Below, piece after piece: positions 53,834 through 63,475 of a DNA stretch of 64,000 nt. The stretch comes from Clostridium culturomicium (GTDB lineage Bacteria > Bacillota > Clostridia > Clostridiales > Clostridiaceae). The first letter of the stretch is position 1; every line of letters begins with the position of its first letter. The translations under genes and the position numbers were made by a program. The stretch lies in contig NZ_CCXK01000017.1 in assembly GCF_000821305.1 (NCBI RefSeq), forward strand, positions 684,159 to 748,158, written 5' to 3'. The notes under the pieces are model-generated. The model did no database searches and had not been told where the DNA came from. It saw only the letters and a list, made by a program, of their open reading frames with translations.

Positions 53834-54304
53834 ATGGATTATAGAATTAAGGAAGTTCAGAGAGCGGAAATTAATGATGCTTTTTCATTGATTTGGACAA
53901 CCTTTTCAGAATTTGTAGCACCAGATTACACTAAAGAAGCAGTTGATAACTTCAAAAATAATTTTATAGATAGTATTGATTACAGAGAAAAATTCCTAAA
54001 TGGACAAGAAGTTATGTTTGGAGCTTATGATAAAGACAAGCTTATTGGGGTTTTATCAGTTAGAGGATCAGAATTTATTTCGTGCGTTTTTGTAGATAAA
54101 CGTTATCACAGAAAAGGAGTTGCAGGAAGCTTATTTTCTCATGTTATTCCTAAACTTAAGGAAGATGGAATGAAAAAGCTTCGTTTAAATTCTTCTCCCT
54201 ATGCAGTACCTTTTTATCATTCAATAGGCTTTAAGGATTTTGCACCTCAGCAGGTATACCAAGGTATTTTATTTACACCTATGGAACTAATCTTAGAAAA
54301 ATAA
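53834..54304 (+). CDS. GNAT family acetyltransferase
   Basis: 156 aa. MDYRIKEVQRAEINDAFSLI, DKDKLIGVLSVRG and the loop YHRKGVAGSLFSHVIPKLKE mark the GNAT fold, ending in NSSPYAVPFYHSIGFKDFAP. This is a common clade with Tyr/His near the active site. ATGGAGGT precedes the ATG. Confidence 0.87.
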   Translation: MDYRIKEVQRAEINDAFSLIWTTFSEFVAPDYTKEAVDNFKNNFIDSIDYREKFLNGQEVMFGAYDKDKLIGVLSVRGSEFISCVFVDKRYHRKGVAGSLFSHVIPKLKEDGMKKLRLNSSPYAVPFYHSIGFKDFAPQQVYQGILFTPMELILEK

Positions 54305-54323
54305 AATTTATGAGGAATGCTTA

Positions 54324-54486
54324 ATGAATCTTGAATTTAGAAAGCCACAATCAATGATGCTAAAGAAATTGCAACTTGGAAATATGACGGAATACATTCT
54401 AATGCTCTTTTAGCAATAGCTTTAGTGAAGAAGCGGTTCTAGAATACATGAGCGCTGGAAACAAAATTTTTAACACTAATGATTAA
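54324..54486 (+). pseudogene. Frameshifted 5' part of a GNAT gene
   Basis: ATG 54324 reads MNLEFRK; a frame change continues ATINDAKEIATWKYDGIHSN, and another gives NSFSEEAVLEYMSAGNKIFN TND-stop. This matches the start of the same GNAT clade as the gene at 29,069 (EFRRVSNDDVVDMLTWKYEG). At least two indels and the whole 3' half missing. Confidence 0.7.
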
Positions 54487-54587
54487 AACTAATATCCAAT
54501 TTCATACTCCTAAATATACTGAATAATAAAGAATAGATTTCTATGGAGAAATTTAAAGTATATTTACATTATGGAGGAGGTTTTATT

Positions 54588-55478
54588 TTGAATTTTAAGC
54601 AGCTGGATCTTGATGATAAAAAAATATTTGATAGATATTTAAGACAACATAAATTTAAAACCTGTGAATACTCCTTTACCAGCCTTTACATTTGGAGAAG
54701 GGCTTATGATATTCAATACACTATTTTAAAGGATGTTTTACTTATTAAGAAAATGGATGCTAAGGGAGCATATCATTTTATGCAACCCCTTGGTTACACC
54801 AAGGAGAATTTAAAAGAAGTAGTTGATAGATTGATTGAATATAAAAAGGAGTTTAATTTAAAGTATCTTTTTAAGGATGTTGAGGAACGGTTTATACATG
54901 ATTTGAAGGAGATTTATCCTGATGGATTTTGTATAACCGAAGACAGAGACACTTTTGATTATATTTATGATAGTTCAAGCTTAATTAAGCTTTCTGGGAG
55001 GAAGCTTCGCAATCAAAAAAATCATTACAATAATTTTATTAAGAATAATACTTATAAAATTACTAATATAACGAGAGATGAAGTGCTTCAATGCATCAAG
55101 GTTTCAGAAGATTGGTATAAGCATAAAGGCATCGAGGATAACAATATTAATCATGAGCTTAGGGCTATTGAAGAGCTGCTAAAGAACAGGGATAAATTAA
55201 ATTTAAAGTGTATGGCTGTGTATGTTAACGGAAAATTGTCAGCTTTTACAATTGGTGAAAGATTAAATAACGAAATGGCAATAATTCATATAGAGAAGGC
55301 AGATTCAAAGGTTAATGGACTTTATAATTTTATTAATAAAACCTTTGTTGAACAGTATTTTAGTGATGTTCCCTTTATAAACAGAGAAGAGGATTTAGGC
55401 ATCGAGGGACTTCGAATGACTAAGTTAGCTTATAAACCTATTAAACTGGAACATAAATATAATATTACGGTTTGCTAG
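54588..55478 (+). CDS. DUF2156 family protein
   Basis: 296 aa starting at TTG 54588, because GGAGGAGG (54573-54580) lies 7 bases upstream and the product MNFKQLDLDDKKIFDRYLRQ fits the family; an upstream ATG at 54543 has no site. It has two GNAT-like halves. YSFTSLYIWRRAYDIQY and the SGRKLRNQKNHYNNF segment are typical. DUF2156 is related to the aminoacyl-transfer domain of MprF, and free-standing copies are widespread in clostridia. Function unproven. Confidence 0.85.
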   Translation: MNFKQLDLDDKKIFDRYLRQHKFKTCEYSFTSLYIWRRAYDIQYTILKDVLLIKKMDAKGAYHFMQPLGYTKENLKEVVDRLIEYKKEFNLKYLFKDVEERFIHDLKEIYPDGFCITEDRDTFDYIYDSSSLIKLSGRKLRNQKNHYNNFIKNNTYKITNITRDEVLQCIKVSEDWYKHKGIEDNNINHELRAIEELLKNRDKLNLKCMAVYVNGKLSAFTIGERLNNEMAIIHIEKADSKVNGLYNFINKTFVEQYFSDVPFINREEDLGIEGLRMTKLAYKPIKLEHKYNITVC

Positions 55479-55495
55479 AGGTTAATTGAAACAAC

Positions 55496-55528
55496 AGCTG
55501 GGTAGGGGGAACAGCTCCCTGCTTTTTA
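55496..55528 (+). terminator. GC-rich terminator after the DUF2156 gene
   Basis: AGCTGGG/CCCTGCT stem with one mismatch, then TTTTTAA. Confidence 0.6.
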
Positions 55529-55737
55529 ATTAATATTTATAACTTACCATAAGAAAGTTTACTTATTGTGACCTTATGGGGTATAATGATAAATATGTTG
55601 TGAGGGATATGGTATAAAATATCAAAGAAGCAGCATATTTTTCATGTTTAAGGAAGTTAAATGCCAAAGAATAAATGAAAATTAACAAATAGAAGATTTT
55701 AATCAAATCTTTATACGATAATTTAGGAGGATACTTT

Positions 55738-56862
55738 ATGAAAATATCTAAACAAGACGCATTGATGTGGTTTGAGTTTTTTGCAATGCTGCCTGAGGAA
55801 GAAGAATTAATGATAAAGCAGCAAGAAATTATATATGCTACTTTTGCACAAATTGAAGCGGCTATCAATGATAGAAATAAAAGAATGATGTCAGAGATTA
55901 AAGGTTTAAAAACTTTAAAAAATAGAACATATTATGTTGGTAATGATGCGAAATTTCCAATGGGCTGCCGTTCATGTTTAATGGGGACAGGGCTATCTGC
56001 CATAAGAAAAACTAACAAGTGTAACATCGTATGTAAATTCTGCTATAACTATGGAGAGCTTGATTGTCAGCCACCTGTAGGGGAAGGCATGTGGGAGATT
56101 GGTGGTACAAAGTACTACGAAGAGGATATTGACTTACTTTTATCTATCCAAGATAAGCCTACAGGCGTTTCTTACGTTTACTTAGAGCCGTTTATGGAAA
56201 TTGAAAAATATTATTCAATCATAAAGAAGTTCAGTGAAGCTGGAATTCATCAGCACATGTATACTAACGGACTTTTAGCTACAGAGGAGAGCATTAAAGC
56301 TTTAGCTGAGGCTGGACTTAACGAGCTTCGTTTCAACCTAGGAGCAACAAACTGTGCTGATAAAGTTATTGAAAATATAGCAATAGCTAAAAAGTACATT
56401 AAAAAGGTTGGTATTGAAACTCCAATGACTCCTGAATTCTTTGAGTCTTTCATGAAGAAGAAGGAAGCAATTTTGGCTACAGGGCTTGATTTCATCAACT
56501 GTGCAGAGCTTCACTTAAATGAGAACAACATCGATAACTACGAGGGAGAGCCAATGTATATCTGTAGACATGGATATATCTCTCCAACTTGGAGCAGAGA
56601 GTTAACTCTAAAATTAATGAAGCTTGCTGATGATGAGCAGTGGGATATTGCAGTTCATGATTGTTCAAACCACACTAAATTTGCAAGGGGCTTAAACCTA
56701 AGCGGTAAAGAAGGAAAATGGTTTGGAGCAAACAATTATGCTTGTGAGTTCAACAGACTTCCATACCATGCTTTTTTACCAATCTTAAGAGATGAAAACT
56801 TAAAGTTTTTAAGTGAAGAAGAACTTCCAGAGGGATATAAGCCAGGTGAATTATTCTTTTAA
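55738..56862 (+). CDS. Radical SAM protein
   Basis: 374 aa. The [4Fe-4S] motif is CNIVCKFCYNYG (C-x3-C-x2-C, near residue 97), preceded by a Cys-containing GCRSCLMGTG segment. SYVYLEPFMEIEKYY and ELRFNLGATN mark the TIM-barrel strands. Further Cys residues near the C-terminus (YICRHG, HDCSNHT, YACEFN) might bind an auxiliary cluster. The reaction is unknown. TTAGGAGG precedes the ATG. Monocistronic with a following terminator. Confidence 0.9.
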   Translation: MKISKQDALMWFEFFAMLPEEEELMIKQQEIIYATFAQIEAAINDRNKRMMSEIKGLKTLKNRTYYVGNDAKFPMGCRSCLMGTGLSAIRKTNKCNIVCKFCYNYGELDCQPPVGEGMWEIGGTKYYEEDIDLLLSIQDKPTGVSYVYLEPFMEIEKYYSIIKKFSEAGIHQHMYTNGLLATEESIKALAEAGLNELRFNLGATNCADKVIENIAIAKKYIKKVGIETPMTPEFFESFMKKKEAILATGLDFINCAELHLNENNIDNYEGEPMYICRHGYISPTWSRELTLKLMKLADDEQWDIAVHDCSNHTKFARGLNLSGKEGKWFGANNYACEFNRLPYHAFLPILRDENLKFLSEEELPEGYKPGELFF

Positions 56863-56921
56863 TTAAAGAATATCTGACCTCAGTAGAAGTAAGTATAAAA
56901 TAGTTTATATATAAAGTAATA

Positions 56922-56952
56922 AGCCAGCAGGAATTTTCTGCTGGCTTTTTTC
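56922..56952 (+). terminator. Terminator after the radical SAM gene
   Basis: AGCCAGCAG/CTGCTGGCT stem, 7-base loop, TTTTTTCT. Confidence 0.9.
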
Positions 56953-56989
56953 TATTAGTTAATAAGTTTCATTTAAGAGCTTTCCTGAG

Positions 56990-57018
56990 AAGGACTATAC
57001 CCCTTCAGTATAGAATAT
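56990..57018 (+). promoter_or_regulatory. Probable operator upstream of merR-like gene
   Basis: A CTATAC-7-GTATAG inverted repeat (56995-57013) lies about 50 bases before the gene and resembles the TATAC elements in the next promoter at 57,948, which suggests autoregulation. Confidence 0.45.
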
Positions 57019-57063
57019 TCCACTAACATTACCTGGAGGAAATATCAAGAGGAGGAGTTACCT

Positions 57064-57891
57064 ATGGATCCATTGACTATTGGACGTATGGCAAGTTTAA
57101 ATCAAATATCTGAACAAACCTTAAGGTTATATGACAAAATGAATTTATTAAAACCAAAGACAGTGGCAGGGAACAATTATAGATTTTATGATATTAAGCA
57201 ATGTGCAAAGCTAGATCTTATTCAATATATGAAGTCTCTAGGGATGACTTTAAATGAGATAAAATGTCATTTAGATAAGAAGGATATGAATCTTATCAAG
57301 GGAATTTTAAAACAAAGAGAGGAGCAGATTGAAGAAGAAATAAAAGAACTTAAATATAAGCGAAAGGCAATTGAAAGAACCTTAACTAGTATTGAAATTT
57401 ATGAAGCAGTACCACCAGATGGAACTATAGCTCTAGAATTCATGAGAAAACGCTATATGTACTGTATAGATTCAAAGGTTAATATTTATGACCATGGAAT
57501 AGATATGTATGAAAAAGTGTTAAGGGACCTGAAAACCAGGTTAATTTCGGACAGGCTTCCACAGACTTATTTCTGCAATGCAGGAACTGTTCTTCATTTG
57601 AAGGATTTATTAAAACGTAATTTTTATTCTACAGAGGTCTTTGTTTTTGTTGATAAGGAAGATGTGGAGAGGGATCTTGTGAAGGAGATTCCTTCCCACC
57701 TGTATCTTTCTATTTATTGTGATAAATTTGAAAATGAAGTCCCTTATGCAAAGCGACTATTAGAAGAAATTGAGGCTAAAGGCTATACCCCTTGTGGAGA
57801 TTATCTATGTGAGGCTATATCAGATATTCCATTTACGGACGGGAAGGAGAGAGGTATGTATTTAAGACTGCAAGTACCAATTAAATACTAA
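57064..57891 (+). CDS. MerR-family regulator with GyrI-like effector domain
   Basis: 275 aa. Winged HTH at residues 3-75 (TIGRMASLNQISEQTLRLYD and NYRFYDIKQCAKLDLIQYMK), a coiled coil (about 80-115) and a C-terminal effector domain (about 120-275), as in BmrR/TipA-type activators. AGGAGGAG precedes the ATG. It is directly upstream of the gene at 58,020, whose promoter has the 19-bp spacing expected for MerR control. Confidence 0.9.
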   Translation: MDPLTIGRMASLNQISEQTLRLYDKMNLLKPKTVAGNNYRFYDIKQCAKLDLIQYMKSLGMTLNEIKCHLDKKDMNLIKGILKQREEQIEEEIKELKYKRKAIERTLTSIEIYEAVPPDGTIALEFMRKRYMYCIDSKVNIYDHGIDMYEKVLRDLKTRLISDRLPQTYFCNAGTVLHLKDLLKRNFYSTEVFVFVDKEDVERDLVKEIPSHLYLSIYCDKFENEVPYAKRLLEEIEAKGYTPCGDYLCEAISDIPFTDGKERGMYLRLQVPIKY

Positions 57892-57947
57892 GTAATTTTA
57901 TTTCCGGGTTACAATAGTTAAATCTTTAACTATTTAAATTTTGTTCA

Positions 57948-57978
57948 TTGACCTTATACCTGCTATAACCTTTATACT
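57948..57978 (+). promoter_or_regulatory. MerR-type promoter with 19-bp spacer
   Basis: TTGACC (57948-57953), a 19-bp spacer containing TTATA-CCTGC-TATAA, and TATACT (57973-57978). The long spacer with an internal dyad is the hallmark of MerR-activated promoters. Confidence 0.75.
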
Positions 57979-58019
57979 GAAAATATAGTGAAATTCATTT
58001 CAGATATGGAGGTATTAAT

Positions 58020-59054
58020 ATGAATAAAGAAAAGATTCGTGTTGTTCAATATGGCTGTGGTAAGATGGCAAAATATACTTTGAGATATCTATATGAAAAA
58101 GGTGCAGAAATCGTTGGAGCTATTGATGTTAATCCAGCAGTGGTTGGAATGGACGTTGGAGATTTTGCAGAATTAGGAGTTAAATTAGGGGTTAAAATAA
58201 GCAATGATGCAGATGCCGTTTTGGATGAATGTGATGCAGACATTGCTGTGGTAACTTTATTCAGCTTTATGGATGATGTTTTTCCACACTTTGAAAAATG
58301 CGTTAAAAGAGGAATAAATGTTGTTACAACTTGTGAAGAAGCAATATATCCTTGGACAACAGCATCATCCATAACAAACAGATTAGATAAGCTAGCAAAG
58401 GAAAACAATTGCACTATCGTTGGAGCTGGAATGCAGGATATTTACTGGATTAATATGATTGGCTGCGTTGCAGGGGGAGTTCATAATATTGAAAGAATTG
58501 AAGGTGCTGTGAGCTATAATGTTGAAGATTACGGATTAGCACTTGCAGAGGCTCATGGTGTTGGACTTACACCAGAAGAATTTGAAGAGAAAATTGCACA
58601 TCCAGAAGTTCTCGAACCTTCTTATGTATGGAACTCCAATGAAGCACTTTGCTCTAAGATGGGGTGGACAATTAAATCTCAAACCCAAAAGTGTGTACCT
58701 TATTTCTATGATAAGGATTTATATTCATCAACTATGGGTGAAACAATTCCTCAAGGCAAATGCATTGGAATGAGTGCTGTAGTTACCACTGAAACCTTCC
58801 AAGGACCTGTAATTGAAACTCAATGTATTGGAAAGGTATATGGAGAAGATGACGGCGATATGTGTGATTGGAAAATTATCGGAGAGCCAGATACCACTTT
58901 CTTTGTTCAAAAGCCTGCAACCGTTGAGCATACCTGTGCAACTATCGTAAACAGAATACCAACCATAATAAATGCGAAGCCAGGCTACATGACTGTGGAG
59001 AAGCTTGATGATGTAGAATATTTATCCTATCCAATGCAGATGTACTTAAAATAG
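58020..59054 (+). CDS. 2,4-diaminopentanoate dehydrogenase-like NAD(P) enzyme
   Basis: 344 aa. The N-terminal dinucleotide loop [20 protein letters not shown], then [18 protein letters not shown] and [11 protein letters not shown] follow the dihydrodipicolinate-reductase-like dehydrogenase Ord of clostridial ornithine fermentation. The C-terminal half carries [20 protein letters not shown]. None of the other ornithine-pathway genes is nearby, so the substrate could be another amino acid or amine. It is probably induced through the adjacent MerR protein. Confidence 0.8.
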   Translation: MNKEKIRVVQYGCGKMAKYTLRYLYEKGAEIVGAIDVNPAVVGMDVGDFAELGVKLGVKISNDADAVLDECDADIAVVTLFSFMDDVFPHFEKCVKRGINVVTTCEEAIYPWTTASSITNRLDKLAKENNCTIVGAGMQDIYWINMIGCVAGGVHNIERIEGAVSYNVEDYGLALAEAHGVGLTPEEFEEKIAHPEVLEPSYVWNSNEALCSKMGWTIKSQTQKCVPYFYDKDLYSSTMGETIPQGKCIGMSAVVTTETFQGPVIETQCIGKVYGEDDGDMCDWKIIGEPDTTFFVQKPATVEHTCATIVNRIPTIINAKPGYMTVEKLDDVEYLSYPMQMYLK

Positions 59055-59068
59055 TTAAATAGTAAATC

Positions 59069-59110
59069 AGGAGTGAGTTCCTTAATTCAGGTACTCACTC
59101 CTTAAAATTT
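59069..59110 (+). terminator. Terminator after the dehydrogenase
   Basis: AGGAGTGAGT/ACTCACTCCT stem (59069-59078 with 59093-59102), then TTAAAATTTT. Confidence 0.8.
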
Positions 59111-59274
59111 TGCAGAAAAGTATATTTAATTTTAATATTGGGATATTTATAAACTTGAAACTATAAATAAGGGTCAGAAACTTAATTCTAAAAATTTTAA
59201 TTAATTTTTTGAAAATTATAAAAATAAATGCTATAATTATACACAAGATTTAAGTAAGTTAGGAGGGATTATTC

Positions 59275-59484
59275 ATGGAGCAAAAGCAATATGTATGTGC
59301 TAAATGTGGTAATCAAGGTTTTGAATCAGACCAGTTTCAAGCAACAGGTGGAAATTTTGCTAAGATATTCGACGTTCAAAATAAAAAATTTATAACAATA
59401 AGCTGTACAAGATGTGGTTACACAGAGCTTTATAAAGCAAATAGTGACAGTGGTTGGAATATATTAGATTTCTTAATGGGTTAA
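59275..59484 (+). CDS. Zinc-ribbon protein, DUF2082-like
   Basis: 69 aa. Two Cys pairs (CAKCG at 8-12 and CTRCG at 44-48) form a zinc ribbon around ATGGNFAKIFDVQNKKFITI, the usual DUF2082 sequence. TAGGAGG precedes the ATG. Probable nucleic-acid or protein binding; no partner evident. Confidence 0.88.
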   Translation: MEQKQYVCAKCGNQGFESDQFQATGGNFAKIFDVQNKKFITISCTRCGYTELYKANSDSGWNILDFLMG

Positions 59485-59493
59485 TAAAAGATA

Positions 59494-59537
59494 AGTTCTT
59501 AAAATTTCTATACAATAGAGTTTTAAGGGCTTTTTTA
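59494..59537 (+). terminator. Terminator after the zinc-ribbon gene
   Basis: A GTTCTTAAAA/TTTTAAGGGC stem with G-U pairs, followed by six T residues. Confidence 0.75.
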
Positions 59538-59569
59538 CATTTAAGTTATAGAAAAAGAGGTGTTTTCTT

Positions 59570-60664
59570 TTGAAAAAGTATAAAGTGAGAATTTCATTAC
59601 TATTTCTTTTTCCATTAGCATTAATTATCAATTATCTGGCAGTTTTTAATCCTCATTTCATTGAAAAGTATTACTCCTTGGGAGTAAATAGGTTTACCAT
59701 CAAAATTCTAAGCTCAATTACTAATTTCATTCCATTTTCCATGTATGAACCCACCATAATCACTTCAGTTATAGGAGTTGTTGGGTATTTTATATACACA
59801 GTTTTCAGCATATGTCGTCATAAAACAAGTTTGAAAAGAGGAGCTGTGAATTTCCTTCTTAACTGCGCTGTGGTTATCTCAGTTGCATATTTTCTATTCA
59901 TTGCACTTTGGGGATTAAATTATAATAGAATACCCCTTTATGAAGGATTGAAAATGAATAATGAAAAGCATACAGTAAAGGAACTTGGTGAGCTTTATGA
60001 ATACCTTATAGATAAAACCAATGCTTTAAGGGAAGAAATTTACGTTGACGAAAACAATATTGCCACAGTTAAGGGTGGGTATCAGTCAGCTTTAGACAGA
60101 GCACCTTTAGGATATGAAAATGCTTCAAAGGAATTTTCGGTTTTGAAAGGCTCCTTTGGAACTCCTAAGCAGCTTATATTTTCAGAGTTCTTCAATTACA
60201 CAGGAATAACAGGCATATATTTTCCTTACACTGGTCAGCCAGGAGTAAATGTTAATGCTCCTTTAATGACGGTTCCTGCAACCACCCTTCATGAAATGGC
60301 TCATCAAAGGGGCTTTGCAAGGGAGGATGAAGCAAACTTTATTGCCTTTCTTGTAAGTTCAATGCACCCAGATAAGGATTTTCAATATTCAGGATATATC
60401 TTAGCCCTAGGCAATACTGCAAATGCCTTATATAAGGCTGATCCAGAGTTATATAAAACCCTTAGCGCAAAGAAATCGGAGGATGTGGAGATAGACAGAG
60501 AGTATAGAGTAGAATTCTGGGATAAATACTCTGGTAAAATTGAGAAGGTTTCAAGTAAAGTTAATGACACTTATTTGAAATCTAATGGAATATCAGATGG
60601 GGAAAAAAGCTATGGAAGAATGGTAGATTTACTCCTTGATTATTATATGACTTATTTAAAATAA
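59570..60664 (+). CDS. DUF3810 membrane protein with HExxH motif
   Basis: 364 aa starting at TTG 59570 (AGAGGTG 8 bases upstream). Three membrane segments in the first 120 residues (about 8-26, 60-80 and 98-118), then an outer domain. HEMAHQRGFAREDEANFIAF carries a zinc-protease-like HExxH with a downstream Glu pair. This arrangement is the DUF3810 family; proteolysis is suggested but unproven. Confidence 0.85.
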   Translation: MKKYKVRISLLFLFPLALIINYLAVFNPHFIEKYYSLGVNRFTIKILSSITNFIPFSMYEPTIITSVIGVVGYFIYTVFSICRHKTSLKRGAVNFLLNCAVVISVAYFLFIALWGLNYNRIPLYEGLKMNNEKHTVKELGELYEYLIDKTNALREEIYVDENNIATVKGGYQSALDRAPLGYENASKEFSVLKGSFGTPKQLIFSEFFNYTGITGIYFPYTGQPGVNVNAPLMTVPATTLHEMAHQRGFAREDEANFIAFLVSSMHPDKDFQYSGYILALGNTANALYKADPELYKTLSAKKSEDVEIDREYRVEFWDKYSGKIEKVSSKVNDTYLKSNGISDGEKSYGRMVDLLLDYYMTYLK

Positions 60665-60898
60665 CATATCCACCTATTTAAAACATGGTAAATAGCATAT
60701 GTCTATATAACAAATTGTGGTAATATTATAGTATATAATTTGAAATATGAGCATTGTATTTAATCATATCCATAATAGTAATCCATTTAAAATACTTTAT
60801 GAGAAAACAGAACTTAGAACACAATGTTTAAGGATAATCTAGAACTGCTTTACACAAATTTTGAACGAAGAGCATCCGATTAAAAAGGAGAATGTATA

Positions 60899-62248
60899 AT
60901 GAAAATAAGATTTATTCTTCCTGCCTTGGAAGAAGCGAAAAGCCCATATTGGAGACCTATAAAGTATTCATTATTTCCGCCTTTAGGTTTAGCAACTCTT
61001 GCATCTTTATGTGATGAAGATGATGAAATAGAAATTGTAGACGAACATGTTGAGGAAATTAACTTAAATGATAATCCGGATTTGGTGTGTATTGAAAGTT
61101 ATATAACTAATGCTTTTAGGGCTTATAAAATTGCAGATTCTTATAGGAGCAGAGGAATAAAGGTTGCTATGGGTGGTATTCATGCTACATCGTTACCACA
61201 GGAAGCAAAGGCACATTGCGATACCGTCCTTTTAGGTTTAGGGGAGAGAAGCTTTGTAGAGTTTTTAAAAGATTGTAAGGATGGCCATATAAAGCCCTTT
61301 TATGAACAAGGACAAGTATCCTTAGAAGGACTTCCATTACCAAGAAGAGATTTATTTAAAAGAGAAAAATACCTGGTGCCTAATTCTATGGTGTTTTCAA
61401 GAGGATGTCCTAATAAATGCTCCTTTTGTTATGTCAGTTCTTTTTTTCAAGGAGGAAAGACCTTTTTTACCTATGAGGTAGATAGAATTTTGAAAGAGAT
61501 AGAGAGTATGAAGGGAAGACATTTATACTTTCTTGATGATAACATTTTGGCTGATAAAAAGCTGGTGAGACAGGTTTTTAAAGAGATGAAGGGCATGAAC
61601 CGTGTTTTTCAAGGGGCAATAACCGTAGATTCCATATTAGAGGACGATACAATAGAGCTGGCCTATGAAGCAGGTTTCAGAAGCGCTTTCATTGGCTTTG
61701 AAAGTGTTAATATGGATAGCTTGATTCAAGCAAATAAGCTTTCTAACATAAACATGGATTATAACCAAGCCATCAAAAAGCTTGATCAATTGGGAATTAT
61801 GATAAATGGAAGCTTCATCTTTGGATTAGATAACGATAATTTAGATGTTTTTGATAAAACCACTGAATGGGCAATAAATAATGGAATAACTACAGCCACT
61901 AATCATATTTTAACTCCATATCCTGGTACATCAATATATAAGAAGATGATTCATGATAAAAGGATATATACCAATGATTGGAGACTTTACGATACAAGAC
62001 ATTTAGTATTTAATCACCCTAATATTACCAAAGAGCAGATGGAGTATGGATATAACAAAGCTTATAAAGATTTTTATAGGTGGGGAAATATCATAAAGTC
62101 ATCAAAAGAACATGAGGAAATTAGAATGAAAATGAAGCATTTTTCCTATGCAGGTGCTTGGAAAAAGTTTGAGCCAGTATGGAATTTTCTAATTAAGAAT
62201 GAACTTCTTTCAACAGCAAGAGGAACCTTAGTTAGAACACTAAAGTGA
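60899..62248 (+). CDS. B12-binding-domain radical SAM protein
   Basis: 449 aa. The N-terminal Rossmann-like cobalamin domain (FPPLGLATLASLCDEDDEIE, MGGIHATSLPQEA; about 1-140) lacks the classic DxHxxG. The radical SAM motif is CPNKCSFCYV (C-x3-C-x2-C, near 165), followed by YFLDDNILAD and FIGFESVN. This architecture covers methyltransferases and ring-forming enzymes of secondary or lipid metabolism (BchE/HpnP-like). Substrate unknown. Single gene. Confidence 0.88.
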   Translation: MKIRFILPALEEAKSPYWRPIKYSLFPPLGLATLASLCDEDDEIEIVDEHVEEINLNDNPDLVCIESYITNAFRAYKIADSYRSRGIKVAMGGIHATSLPQEAKAHCDTVLLGLGERSFVEFLKDCKDGHIKPFYEQGQVSLEGLPLPRRDLFKREKYLVPNSMVFSRGCPNKCSFCYVSSFFQGGKTFFTYEVDRILKEIESMKGRHLYFLDDNILADKKLVRQVFKEMKGMNRVFQGAITVDSILEDDTIELAYEAGFRSAFIGFESVNMDSLIQANKLSNINMDYNQAIKKLDQLGIMINGSFIFGLDNDNLDVFDKTTEWAINNGITTATNHILTPYPGTSIYKKMIHDKRIYTNDWRLYDTRHLVFNHPNITKEQMEYGYNKAYKDFYRWGNIIKSSKEHEEIRMKMKHFSYAGAWKKFEPVWNFLIKNELLSTARGTLVRTLK

Positions 62249-62641
62249 TAGAATAATTATTGAAGCACTTCTTATAATTAAAATGAAAGTACTAGTTTTT
62301 ACTTTAAAATCTTATATATTGCTCAAATATGCATGGATAATATTACATAGTTGTAAAATTATTTAAATGGATATATTATAAGATAGTCAAGATTTTTAGT
62401 ATTATTTCTTTGTAAAGTTGCACCAAAAGAATAATTTGCTTGATTTATATTAGAAAGTAAAGATCATCAGTATTGAAATTAAGAAAGTGGATAATACTAT
62501 AAGGATATATTATTATCAGTATGACATATGATTTTTAATTAAGTACTTTTGTGGCAGCTTAAAGCAGTCAGGGGGGATAAATAGTAAAAGTGCATAAAGA
62601 AACATGGATAAAATCATTTTTATATAAAGAGGTGCTAAAGG
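62249..62641 (+). other. 393-bp gap before the DUF368 gene
   Basis: AT-rich DNA with a weak AAAGTA/TACTTT hairpin near 62,286 and a very short GTG frame (20 codons from 62,591) that overlaps the next gene's start; it has GGGGGG 15 bases upstream. I see no recognisable remnant. Confidence 0.4.
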
Positions 62642-63475
62642 ATGAAAAATAATAATTTCTCAACGGTATTTAAGGGCTTAATTGTTGGTGGAACAATGCT
62701 AGTGCCAGGTGTAAGTGGTGGTTCTATGGCAATGATATTAGGCATATATACCAAACTAGTGCATGCTGTAAGCTCATTTATGAAAAATATAAAGGAAAAC
62801 TTCCTTTTTTTAGCTCTATTTTGTATGGGTGGTGGCATTGGGATATTACTCTTTGCAAAACCAATTCTGTACTTAATTGAAACTTATCCTATGCCGATGA
62901 CTTATTTCTTTTTAGGTGCTGTAGCTGCTAGTATTCCACTTATATTAAAAGAAGCTAAAATTAAATCTTTTTCGTGGAAGATACCAGTTTATATCGCTAT
63001 TGGTATTTTAGTTGTTATGTTGTTCTCAATGGGTACTCAGGAAACCTTTCAACCAAATGCTGCAGAGGGAGTTACAAATTTTCTTCTTTTATGGGTAGCA
63101 GGTTTTATTGCAGCTATAGCTTTAATTTTACCTGGAATCAGTGTATCTTATATCTTGCTTATCATGGGCTTGTACGATACAACAATAAAAGCAATAAGTG
63201 AATTTTATTTACCGTTTCTTATTCCATTAGGGATTGGCTTAATCCTTGGGATTGTTTTAACAACAAAATTATTAGAGTATGTTATGAACAAGTTTCCAGA
63301 GGCAACCTATTTAATTATCCTTGGATTTATCTTGGGTTCAATGGCGGAGGTTTTCCCTGGAGTACCAAAAGGGTTAACAATAATAACCTGTATTATAACT
63401 TTTGCATTAGGATTTGGAGCAATTAGTTTCTTATCCTTGAATGAAAGAAAAAAGAATATGGATGCAGTAAAGTAA
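62642..63475 (+). CDS. DUF368 membrane protein, probable undecaprenyl-phosphate translocase
   Basis: 277 aa, about eight membrane segments. The N-terminal KGLIVGGTMLVPGVSGGSMA motif and the internal repeat-like ALILPGISVSYILLIMGLYD are the paired PG(V/I)SGG-type hairpins of DUF368. Members (PopT/UptA-related work) have been linked to recycling undecaprenyl phosphate across the membrane. AAAGAGGTG lies upstream. A terminator follows at 63,543. Confidence 0.88.
   Translation: MKNNNFSTVFKGLIVGGTMLVPGVSGGSMAMILGIYTKLVHAVSSFMKNIKENFLFLALFCMGGGIGILLFAKPILYLIETYPMPMTYFFLGAVAASIPLILKEAKIKSFSWKIPVYIAIGILVVMLFSMGTQETFQPNAAEGVTNFLLLWVAGFIAAIALILPGISVSYILLIMGLYDTTIKAISEFYLPFLIPLGIGLILGIVLTTKLLEYVMNKFPEATYLIILGFILGSMAEVFPGVPKGLTIITCIITFALGFGAISFLSLNERKKNMDAVK

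Noticed and set aside
12000..54500. Integron-like gene cassette array
   Set aside because: Cassette layout is suggestive, but no tyrosine recombinase and no recognisable attC core sites are in the window; the repeated elements look like terminator plus promoter.
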